DNA of 64,000 nucleotides, from NCBI GenBank assembly GCA_032433765.1, contig JAVIAB010000160.1, positions 34,753,702 to 34,817,701 of the forward strand, in the 5' to 3' direction. The DNA comes from Megaustenia siamemsis (taxonomy: Eukaryota > Mollusca > Gastropoda > Stylommatophora > Ariophantidae). This document shows positions 54,330-64,000 of this stretch, piece by piece (position 1 is the first letter of the stretch; each line of letters starts with the position of its first letter). Under the pieces are notes generated by a model. It did not search any database, had not been told where the DNA came from, and saw only the letters and a program-made list of their open reading frames with translations. A program made the position numbers and the translations under genes.

Positions 54330-55560
54330 TTCAACCTTTGTAAGTTATCTACCTAGAATCTAAGGGAGGAAAAACCCGTAACGTAATTTAGATAAACCGT
54401 TTAGATTTTGCATATTAAATTGCAAATATAAATTTTGATAAATGATTTGCACTTTTTTAAGTGCTATAAGTGGGAAAATGTCCTAAATTAGAAATTTATA
54501 AAGGAATTGCATTTTCTGTAAACTTTTTGTAAAATATTAAACTATTTAAAAAATCTCTTTAAAGTACATTAAGTTATCTACCTTCAGTTAGAGGAAGGGA
54601 AATTCTGCAATGTATATACCATCAACCGTCTACGTTTTGCATATTAATTTGCAAATATAAATTTTCATAAAAAGTTTGTAGAATTTTAAATTTTCCTATA
54701 TGAGAATATTCTAACACTTATAAAGAAATAAAGGAAATTTATTTTCTTTAAATGTGTGGTAGTATTTAATTATTTTTAAAATTCACTTTCAAACATTTAA
54801 GTTATCTACCTCAAATTGCAGGGAGGGAAATTCTGTAACGTAGTTTCTTCAACCGTCTAATTGTGCATATTAATTTGCAAATATAAAGTTTGATAAATAG
54901 TTTGCACTTTTTTAAGTGTTATAAGTGGGAAAATTTCCTAAATTAGAAATATATAAAGGAATTGCATTTTCTGTAAATTTATTGTAAAATATTAAACTAT
55001 TTAAAAAATCTCTTTCAAGTACATTAAGTTATCTACCTTCAGTTAGAGGGAGGGAAATTCTGCAATGTATTTACCATCAACCGTCTAAATTGTGCATATT
55101 AATTTGCAAATATAAAGCTTTATAAAAAGTTTGCATTTTTTTAAGGAATTTTATATGTGAAAATTTTCAAAAATTAGAATCAAATAAAGAAATTGCATTT
55201 TCTTTTAATTTGCGGTAATATTAAGCGATTCAATAAAACCTCTTTTAAACACTTTAAGTTATCTACCTTTAGTTACAGGGAGAGAAATTCTGCAATGTAT
55301 ATACCATCAACCGTCTACGTTTTGCATATTAATTTGGTAATATAAATTTTCATAAACAGTTTACATTTTTAAATGTTTTTTTATATGGCAAATTTTTCAG
55401 AAATTTGAAACAAATAAAGGAAATGCATTTTTCTTTAACTTATGGTAAAATATTAAATTATTTAAAATATCTCTTTCAAGCACTTTAAGTTATCTACCAT
55501 TATTTACAGGGAGGCAAATTCTGCCTGAATATGGAAACTAGACTATAAAAAGTCGCTGTG
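54330..55560 (-). repeat. About 230-bp monomers, unit 2
   Basis: Same organisation as in unit 1, with one more monomer (near 54360-54640) by eye. Confidence 0.85.
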
Positions 55561-55593
55561 CAGTGAAAGTATTGTGAAATTACGGAATACATC

Positions 55594-55968
55594 AGGTCAC
55601 AATTGTCTACGTCCCTGAACATGCGGGAGTAAGGGGATAATGAAAAAGTGGTCAGGTTGGCTAGAAGCGCTGTCATTGAAGGCGGTCAATCAATGGGTCG
55701 GGCGGACAGCATCAATGTCATCCGAGATGTGGGCAGGACACTTCACTTCGACAACCACGAGTCCATATCACTCCTTGGGATGAAATAGAAGGGAGTTAAG
55801 ATGGGAAAGTCAGAAACGAGAAACTTAGTGGGCGTATCAAAAGACATATTAATCAACACAGAACTGGAATCGTCAGTCGTTGGACACTGCTGGGCTTTGA
55901 TGATGAGTGAATCTGAGCATATATGGACATGTTTGGAGTGCAATGATGATGACCCGCAAATAACTCAA
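55594..55968 (+). pseudogene. L-RH RNase H fragment, unit 2
   Basis: Same as in unit 1, with the shared stops and a one-codon change near 55805. Confidence 0.8.
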
Positions 55969-56104
55969 TACGTTGCTACTTCCAGATATACTGGTCTTCT
56001 TGAACTTGTATCTGTGTAGCATGTCTATTATCTGGAATATGATGTTCTTCCATGTAGTTTTATGTACTCTCTTTGAGAGCCACTGAAGTGTGTGCCATAG
56101 AGTT

Positions 56105-56262
56105 TGATGTTATATGTTAATGTTATGTGTTGATGTTATATGTTATTGTTATGTTTTGATATTATATGTTATTGTTATATGTTAATGTTATGGGTTGATG
56201 TTATATGTTAATGTTATGTTTTGATGTTATATGTTAATGTCATGTGTTGATGTTATGCTTTG
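56105..56262. repeat. TTATATGTTAATG-type array, unit 2
   Basis: Same array as in unit 1. Confidence 0.85.
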
Positions 56263-56271
56263 ATGTCAGAC

Positions 56272-56740
56272 CGAAGGGAAGCCTGACTTGTTTGTCCATT
56301 TGCCAATCACAATTACGTTTTTTTTTTTTTTTTTTGGACGTTCAGTTTGGCTCCACATCCCAGAATGAAATCTTTAAATGTTTCACTTGGCGGGAAGGAA
56401 ATGGTGTCCTCCACATAGATGGGCAGCTTTTGTCCTCCTCTTATTTGAATGAAAGTGCCCCTTATGGCTGCGTCTTTACTAATTTTTTTCTAAGAGTGGT
56501 TCTATTTCGAGTATACAGAGTAACGGGTTTAGCAGACATCCTTGTCTCACTGAAATACATAGAACAAATTACGAAGATTAATATCATGTTTTTCTTATAG
56601 GTGACCACACAACCGTGACCATTTCTCTTTTTATTTATTTGAATTTTCTTGTCAACTCTCCAGTTGAGAAAGTTAGTATCTTATGCAGACTTCGTTTATG
56701 AACCGAGCCAGACCTTGAACTAAAGTACAGCTAATGTTAC
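56272..56740 (-). pseudogene. RT palm fragment, unit 2
   Basis: Single copy of the RQGC and YVED region, otherwise like unit 1. Confidence 0.75.
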
Positions 56741-57023
56741 CAACAAGCTTCTGAGCAACATCAAAATACGGACAAATGTCATTCTCTCACCAACTATCAT
56801 CAAGAGAACATACACATAATATTATGCATCCACTGATACAGCGGAAGACATTTGGGAATATTACTCGACATGCATTTTTTTGGAATCCCTCAAGAAAGAA
56901 GACACATTATAATCTTTGAAGAAACATGTACAAATGTTGCATAATATTTCAAGGCTCCCCTCGTTCTAAACAACCAATTTAAATGCATAAACATGTTCTA
57001 CCGTTGAATTGTTGAAAAGAAAA

Positions 57024-57025
<2 letters not shown>

Positions 57026-57059
<34 letters not shown>

Positions 57060-57107
57060 GTAGTAGTATAAGTGAATGTAGTAGTAGTGAGTGTAGTAAT
57101 CGTGAGT

Positions 57108-57144
<37 letters not shown>

Positions 57145-57148
57145 GAGT
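57026..57148. repeat. (TA)n and (GTA)n microsatellites, unit 2
   Basis: Shorter than in unit 1. Confidence 0.9.
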
Positions 57149-57259
57149 ATACATTTTTTTATTGGGGACTTTTATTTACCAAATTTTTATTTATTGTATA
57201 CATGGAAAACATTTTAGAAAACATTTTGTCTTTGTTGCCCTCAGAAGGGCATGAGGGTG

Positions 57260-59394
57260 TCAATGATAATCTAGGTCGTACTGGCGGTCGGAGTCGCTGA
57301 AGTGGGCTGGATGGTCATGTTTGTCTACCTCCACAGCCCAGTCGTTCCACTCCGTATAGTAGTCTTGTGTAAGTTCTTCTGAATCTGTTTCTGTGGGCAT
57401 CTGGGCTTTTGTTCTGGAAGTCTGCTGCTGCGTGTGCTCCTTTGTTGTTTGTTCTGTTTTCTTTTGTTTAGAGTTACGTTTCTTCTTTGTAGTTGGTGGG
57501 GCTGTGTCATTGACTGCTAGTGCTGCAGTAGTTGTATTTGGATCGATGGTCTGGACCGGTTTAGTAATGACTGGTTCCTCGACTGTCTTGACTCTCAGGC
57601 CTGGTCTCTTGGGGCACCGGTTTTCCCAGTGTGTGTCGAGTCCACAGTGAGAACATCGTGTTCTCCTGCCTGGAAGGGTAACGAAGATCTTAATCGTTTC
57701 GGTAATCTCTCTTTTAATTCTTAGTTTTATGTGATGTGGTATCTGGGCATCCGAAACTGGCTTGTACCAGAAAATCCACTTGTCCGCTTGGTAAGTGTCT
57801 TTTTCACCTGGGCCTCTTTGTCCCCGGTCATTTGTGATACAATTTCTTGGACTTGTTTGCATTTTATAGTTGGCGGCATCCATTGGATGCACCTTCTTGA
57901 CTGTTCTTTTTTCTTGGTGACTTATCACGATTGTGACATTGGGTTCTTTCAGTTTGATCGCTTTGTTTTCAAGCACTTGGTACTATTGTTCATGTGCGAC
58001 AGGTTTTAGTGTGAAGAACCACTTCCTAGTGTCGCTAAAACGGTACATGGAGTTTATTCCGTTGAGCATAACTCCGGCGGGGCTATGAGAATGCTCGTCA
58101 TCATGGACGCGGTATTTTTGAGACGTCTAGGCCGTCGATAGTGGCCATCAATGTGCCTTTCTCGTGCTTGCTTTCTAAGTCGATCTCGTAGGTTTGGAGT
58201 TCCGGCTTAGCTGGCGGCTTGGGAGGCATCTGGGCCTGCTCTGTTCTCATTCTTGCTTCTGAGAGTTCCGGCTTAGCTGGCGGCTTGGGAGGCATCTGGA
58301 CCTGCTCTGTTCTCATTCTTACTTCTGAGAGTTCCAGCTTAGCTGGCAGCTTGGGAGGCATCTGGACCTGCTCTGTTCTCATTCTTGCTTCTGAGAGTTC
58401 CAGCTTAGCTGGCGGCTTGGGAGGCATCTCGACATGCTCTGTTCTCATTCTTGCTTCTGAGAGTTCCAGCTTAGCTGGCGTCTTGGGAGGCATCTGGACC
58501 TGCTCTGTTCTCATTCTTACTTCTGAGAGTTCCCACTTAGCTGGCGGCTTGGGAGGCACCCGAACCTGCTCTGTTCTCATTCTTACTTCCGAGAGTTCCA
58601 GCTTAGCGGGAGGCTTGGGACGCTTCTGGACCTGCTCTGTTCTCATTCTTGCTTCTGAGAGTTATAGCTTAGTTGGCGGCTTGGGAGGCATCTGGACCTG
58701 CTCTGTTCTTATTCTTACTTCTGAGAGTTCCAGCTTAGATGGTGGCTTGGGAGGCATCTGGACCTGCTCTGTTCTCATTCTTACTTCTGAGAGTTCCCAC
58801 TTAGCTGGCGGTTTGGGAGGCATCTGGACCTGCTCTGTTCTCATTCTTGCTTCTGAGAGTTCCAGCTTAGCTGGTGGCTTGGGGGCATCTGGACCTGCTC
58901 TGTTTTCATTCTTACTTCTGAGAGTTCCAGCTTAGCTGGCGGCTTGGGAGGCATCTGGACCTGCTCTGTCCTCATTCTTACTTCTGAGAGTTTCAGCTTA
59001 GCTGTCAGCTTGGGAGGCATCTGGACCTGCTCTGTTCTCATTCTTACTTCTACGAGTTCCAGCTTAGCTGGCGGCTTGGGAGGCATCTGGACCTGCTCTG
59101 TTCTCATTCTAACTTCTGAGAGTTCCAGCTTAGCTGGCGGCTTGGGAGGCATCTCGACATGCTCTGTTCTCATTCTTGCTTCTGTGAGTTCCAGCTTAGC
59201 TGGCGTCTTGGAGGCATCTGGAGCTGCTCTGTTCTCATTCTTACTTCTGAGAGTTCCCACTTAGCTGGCGGCTTGGGAGGCATCTGGACCTGCTCTGTTC
59301 TCATTCTTGCTTCTGAATTGTTCTGGACAGCTTGAGTAGTTTGGCTCGCTTTCTTTACTTCCTTTGGCGTCTTCTTTGGCGTCTTCTTTGGCAT
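57260..59394 (-). pseudogene. ORF1/gag-like gene, unit 2
   Basis: Same domain order as unit 1. The C-terminal half is open for 238 codons (57260-57976) with the knuckle CSHCGLDTHWENRC and the tail DYYTEWNDWAVEVDKHDHPA. The N-terminal repeat half has frameshifts near 59208, 58885 and 58110. The same TAG separates the halves after AHEQ. Confidence 0.78.
58190..59315 (-). repeat. 66-bp in-frame repeat in ORF1, unit 2
   Basis: About 17 units. The order of variant sub-types closely follows unit 1, with one unit fewer near 58565. Confidence 0.93.
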
Positions 59395-59859
59395 GGTTTG
59401 TTTTCTGTGAGAATGTATTTGTTCTTGTCTGAAGTTATATATGATCTCTAATCCATCTTTTTCGATTTCTCTGTTTTGAGGAGCATCGTGTTTTAATTCA
59501 TTGTTTCAGTTCACTTGGCTCTCAGGACATCTTTATAATTTGACTTTTTCTCCTTCGGACATTTGAGTGTTAAAATACAAAGTATATATAAGCTTGAGCA
59601 AATTTAAATTATCTGCTTTTTTATATTACACATAAATCATGGCAAATTATCAACTAACATTATGTAATATTTCACAACGTAATTTCTTTCAAGGGTTTAA
59701 ATTTGCATATTATTTTTAAAATATACAATTTTAATTATGCTAGGCAATATTTTAAAGAATAATATATCCCACAATTGTATCTAATAGAATAAGTAAAAGA
59801 ATTGCATTTTCCTTAAATTTATGTAAGCATTAATTATTTTTTTAAAAATCTCTTTCAAC

Positions 59860-61080
59860 CTTTGTAAGTTATCTACCTAGATCTAAGGGAGGGAAAACCG
59901 TAAACGTAATTTAGATAAACCGTTTAGATTTTGCATATTAAATTGCAAATATAAATTTTGATAAATGATTTGCACTTTTTTAAGTGCTATAAGTGGGAAA
60001 ATGTCCTAAATTAGAAATTTATAAAGAATTGCATTTTCTGTAAACCTTTTTGTAAAATATTAAACTATTTAAAAAATCTCTTTAAAGTACATTAAGTATC
60101 TACCTTCAGTTAGAGGAAGGGAAATTCTGCAATTATATACCATCAACGTCTACGTTTTGCATATTAATTTGCAAATATAAATTTTCATAAAAAGTTTGTA
60201 GAATTTTAAATTTTCCTATATGAGAATATTCTAACACTTATAAAGAAATAAAGGAAATTTATTTTTCTTTAAATGTGTGGTAGTATTTAATTATTTTTAA
60301 AATTCACTTTCAAACATTTTAAGTTATCTACCTCAAATTGCAGGGAGGGAAATTCTGTAACGTAGTTTCTTCAACCGTCTAAATTGTGCATATTAATTTG
60401 CAAAATATAAAGTTTGATAAATAGTTTGCACTTTTTTAAGTGTTATAAGTGGGAAAATTTCCTAAATTAGAACTATTAAAGGAATTGCATTTTCTGTAAA
60501 TTTATTGTAAAATATTAAACTATTTAAAAAATCTCTTTCAAGTACATTAAGTTATCTACCTTCAGTTAGAGGGAGGGAAATTCTGCAATGTATTTACCAT
60601 CAACCGTCTAAATTGTGCATATTAATTTGCAAATATAAAGCTTTATAAAAGTTTGCATTTTTTAAGGAATTTTATATGTGAAAATTTTCAAAAATTAGAA
60701 TCAAATAAAGAAATTGCATTTTCTTTTAATTTGCGGTAATATAAGCGATTCAATAAAACCCTTTTAAACACTTTTAAGTTATCTACTTTAGTTACAGGGA
60801 GAGAAATTCTGAATGTATATACCATCAACCGTCTACGTTTTGCATATTATTTGGTAATATAAATTTTCATAAACAGTTTTTACATTTTTAAATGTTTTTT
60901 ATATGGCAAATTTTCAGAAATTTGAAACAAATAAAGGAAATGCATTTTTCTTTAAACTTATGGTAAAATATTAAATTATTTAAATATCTCTTTCAAGCAC
61001 TTTAAGTTATCTACCATTATTTACAGGGAGGCAAATTCTGCCTGAATATGGAAACTAGACTATAAAAGTCGCTGCAGTGA
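59860..61080 (-). repeat. About 230-bp monomers, unit 3
   Basis: Same monomers, with scattered one-base indels relative to unit 2. Confidence 0.85.
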
Positions 61081-61108
61081 AAGTATTTGTGAATTACGGA
61101 ATACATCA

Positions 61109-61480
61109 GGTCACAATTGTCTACGTCCCTGAACATGCGGGAGTAAGGGGATAATGAAAAGTGTCAGGTTGGCTAGAAGCGCTGTCATTGAAGGCGGTCC
61201 AATCAATGGTCGGGCGGACAGCATCAATGTCATCCGAGATGTGGGCAGGACACTTCACTTCGACAACCACGAGTCCATATCACTCCTTGGGATGAAATAG
61301 AAGGGAGTTAAGATGGGAACAGTCAGAAACGAGAAACTTAGTGGGCGTATCAAAAGACATATTAACCAACACAGAACTGGAATCGTCAGTCGTTGGACAC
61401 TGCTGGGCTTTGATGATGAGTGAATCTGAGCATATATGGACATGTTTGGAGTGCAATGATGATGACCCGCAAATAACTCA
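61109..61480 (+). pseudogene. L-RH RNase H fragment, unit 3
   Basis: Same as in units 1 and 2, with extra one-base deletions near 61160 and 61205. Confidence 0.8.
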
Positions 61481-61619
61481 ATACGTTGCTACTTCCAGAT
61501 ATACTGGTCTTCTTGAACTTGTATCTGTGTAGCATGTCTATTATCTGGAATATGATGTTCTTCCATGTAGTTTTATGTACTCTCTTGAGAGCCACTGAAG
61601 TGTGTGCCATAGAGTTTGA

Positions 61620-61777
61620 TGTTATATGTTAATGTTATGTGTTGATGTTATATGTTATTGTTATGTTTTGATATTATATGTTATTGTTATATGTTAATGT
61701 TATGGGTTGATGTATATGTTAATGTTATGTTTTGATGTTATATGTTAATGTCATGTGTTGATGTTATGCTTTGATGT
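61620..61777. repeat. TTATATGTTAATG-type array, unit 3
   Basis: Same array as in unit 1. Confidence 0.85.
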
Positions 61778-61784
61778 CAGACCG

Positions 61785-62250
61785 AAGGGAAGCCTGACTT
61801 GTTTGTCCATTTGCCAATCACAATTACGTTTTTTTTTTTTTTTTTGGACGTTCAGTTTGGCTCCACATCCCAGAATGAAATCTTTAAATGTTTCACTTGG
61901 CGGGAAGGAAATGGTGTCCTCCACATAGATGGGCAGCTTTTGTCCTCCTCTTATTGAATGAAAGTGCCCCTTATGGCTGCGTCTTTACTAATTTTTTTCT
62001 AAGAGTGGTTCTATTTCGAGTATACAGAGTAACGGGTTTAGCAGACATCCTTGTCTCACTGAAATACATAGAACAAATTACGAAGATTAATATCATGTTT
62101 TTCTTATAGGTGACCACACAACCGTGACCATTTCTCTTTTTATTTATTTGAATTTTCTTGTCAACTCTCCAGTTGAGAAAGTTAGTATCTTATGCAGACT
62201 TCGTTTATGAACCGAGCCAGACCTTGAACTAAAGTACAGCTAATGTTACC
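61785..62250 (-). pseudogene. RT palm fragment, unit 3
   Basis: Single copy of the RQGC and YVED region, with a one-base deletion near 61955. Confidence 0.75.
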
Positions 62251-62536
62251 AACAAGCTTCTGAGCAACATCAAAATACGGACAAATGTCATTCTCTCACC
62301 AACTATCATCAAGAGAACATACACATAATATTATGCATCCACTGATACAGCGGAAGACATTTGGGAATATTACTCGACATGCATTTTTTTGGAATCCCTC
62401 AAGAAAGAAGACACATTATAATCTTTGAAGAAACATGTACAAATGTTGCATAATATTTCAAGGCTCCCTCGTTCTAAAACAACCAATTTAAATGCATAAA
62501 CATGTTCTACTACCGTTGAATTGTTGAAAAGAAAAT

Positions 62537-62617
62537 ATTTATATATATATATATATATATATATTAGAAGTAGTAGTATAAGTGAATGTAGTAGTAGTGA
62601 GTGTAGTAATCGTGAGT

Positions 62618-62651
<34 letters not shown>

Positions 62652-62655
62652 GAGT
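62537..62655. repeat. (TA)n and (GTA)n microsatellites, unit 3
   Basis: Similar to unit 2, with a slightly shorter GTA run. Confidence 0.9.
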
Positions 62656-62766
62656 ATACATTTTTTTATTTGGGGACTTTTATTTACCAAATTTTATTTA
62701 TTGTATACATGGAAAACATTTTAGAAAACATTTTGTCTTTGTTGCCCTCAGAAGGGCATGAGGGTG

Positions 62767-64000
62767 TCAATGATAATCTAGGTCGTACTGGCGGTCGGAG
62801 TCGCTGAAGTGGCTGGATGGTCATGTTTGTCTACCTCCACAGCCCAGTCGTTCCACTCCGTATAGTAGTCTTGTGTAAGTTCTTCTGAATCTGTTTCTGT
62901 GGGCATCTGGGCTTTTGTTCTGGAAGTCTGCTGCTGCGTGTGCTCCTTTGTTGTTTGTTCTGTTTTCTTTTGTTTAGAGTTACGTTTCTTCTTTGTAGTT
63001 GGTGGGGCTGTGTCATTGACTGCTAGTGCTGCAGTAGTTGTATTTGGATCGATGGTCTGGACCGGTTTAGTAATGACTGGTTCCTCGACTGTCTTGACTC
63101 TCAGGCCTGGTCTCTTGGGGCACCGTTTTCCCAGTGTGTGTCGAGTCCACAGTGAGAACATCGTGTTCTCCTGCCTGGAAGGGTAACGAAGATCTTAATC
63201 GTTTCGGTAATCTCTCTTTTAATTCTTAGTTTTATGTGATGTGGTATCTGGGCATCCGAAACTGGCTTGTACCAGAAAATCCACTTGTCCGCTGGTAAGT
63301 GTCTTTTTTCACCTGGGCCTCTTTGTCCCCGGTCATTTGTGATACAATTTCTTGGACTTGTTTGCATTTTATAGTTGGCGGCATCCATTGGATGCACCTT
63401 CTTGACTGTTCTTTTTTCTTGGTGACTTATCACGATTGTGACATTGGGTTCTTTCAGTTTGATCGCTTTGTTTTCAAGCACTTGGTACTATTGTTCATGT
63501 GCGACAGGTTTTAGTGTGAAGAACCACTTCCTAGTGTCGCTAAAACGGTACATGGAGTTTATTCCGTTGAGCATAACTCCGGCGGGGCCTATGAGAATGC
63601 TCGTCATCATGGACGCGGTAATTTTTGAGACGTCTAGGCCGTCGATAGTGGCCATCAATGTGCCTTTCTCGTGCTTGCTTTCTAAGTCGATCTCGTAGGT
63701 TTGGAGTTCCAGCTTAGCTGGCGGCTTGGGAGGCATCTGGACCTGCTCTGTTCTCATTCTTGCTTCTGAGAGTTCCCACTTAGCTGGCGGCTTGGGAGGC
63801 ATCTGGGCCTGCTCTGTTCTCATTCTTGCTTCTGAGAGTTTTGGCTTAGCTGGCGGCTTGGGAGGTATCTGGGCCTGCTCTGTTCTCATTCTTGCTTCTG
63901 AGAGTTCTGGCTTAGCTGGCGGCTTGGGAGGCAACTGGACCAGCTCTGTTCTCATTCTTGCTTCTGAGAGTTCCCACTTAGCTGGCGGCATGGGAGGCAT
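62767..64000 (-). pseudogene. ORF1/gag-like gene, unit 3 (partial)
   Basis: The window ends in the repeat half, so the start lies outside. 63488-64000 is open to the shared TAG. The C-terminal half has frameshifts near 63125 (in the knuckle) and near 62810. Confidence 0.75.
63700..64000 (-). repeat. 66-bp in-frame repeat in ORF1, unit 3 (cut)
   Basis: 4.5 units visible. The order of variants here (QLPPKPPAKPEL and QIPPKPPAKPKL types) differs from units 1 and 2. Confidence 0.93.

Larger units (their letters stand above)
53816..59341 (-). repeat. Composite satellite unit 2 (5.53 kb)
   Basis: Head-to-tail with unit 1, with very high identity by eye across coding and non-coding parts. Its ORF1 C-terminal half is the best preserved of the three. 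Confidence 0.92.
59342..64000 (-). repeat. Composite satellite unit 3 (cut by the window end)
   Basis: It matches unit 2 throughout, with many one-base length differences in homopolymers. The window ends inside its 66-bp array. Confidence 0.92.

Noticed and set aside
48107..64000. Intact autonomous LINE in each composite unit
   Set aside because: The RT is only a palm fragment with an altered catalytic box, the endonuclease is absent, and the RNase H piece has the opposite orientation.
1..64000. Host gene exons
   Set aside because: I found no conserved host protein domain with splice-site context. All recognisable proteins belong to mobile elements.

Overview
The window looks like AT-rich, gene-poor, repeat-dominated DNA from an animal nuclear genome. 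The family types point to a lophotrochozoan, most likely a gastropod mollusc: tRNA-headed SINEs, RNase H-bearing non-LTR elements of the kind abundant in snails and slugs, and a Tx1/L1-like ORF1. This placement is an inference from remembered families, not a search. I recognise no host protein-coding gene, no rRNA gene and no functional tRNA gene. The only intact long reading frame of biological origin is a 599-codon hAT transposase at 37120-38919 on the minus strand.

Layout. 1-20000: AT-rich background with dated retrotransposon insertions. Several have clear target-site duplications (TSDs): SINE pieces at 1102-1283, 9012-9295 and 17435-17720, and 5'-truncated LINEs at 1430-2422, 2472-3157, 4874-4976 and 15902-16504. 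There are also minisatellites, a 245-bp foldback and a TTAA-type MITE copy. 20000-26300: a diverged ORF1 copy, a 3.1-kb array of about 53-bp units with a higher-order pattern, a 24-bp array and a 69-bp array. 26500-28260 and 35800-39950: two copies of a compound satellite block (21-bp array, linker, 27-bp array, common flank). The second copy is split by a complete 2718-bp hAT element (36919-39636) with 8-bp TSDs. 28300-35550: LINE fragments, a TTAA MITE and arrays with units of 39, 22, 21, 40 and 33 bp. 39950-48100: LINE fragments with nested insertions and a 72-bp array. 48107-64000: about 2.9 tandem units of a roughly 5.5-kb composite satellite, running to the window end.

Each composite unit, read on the minus strand, holds about 230-bp monomers, an ORF1-like gag with an expanded 66-bp in-frame repeat and a CCHC knuckle, AT and GTA microsatellites, a reverse transcriptase fragment, and an RNase H fragment in the opposite orientation. 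The unit is thus a satellite assembled from retrotransposon parts.

A recurring theme is that several minisatellites sit exactly inside, or are made from, mobile-element sequence: a LINE stop-codon tail, a SINE core, the interior of a TSD-bounded LINE insertion, and the ORF1 repeat. I see no gene cassette acting as a pathway. The candidates for something undescribed are the composite satellite and this TE-to-minisatellite conversion.
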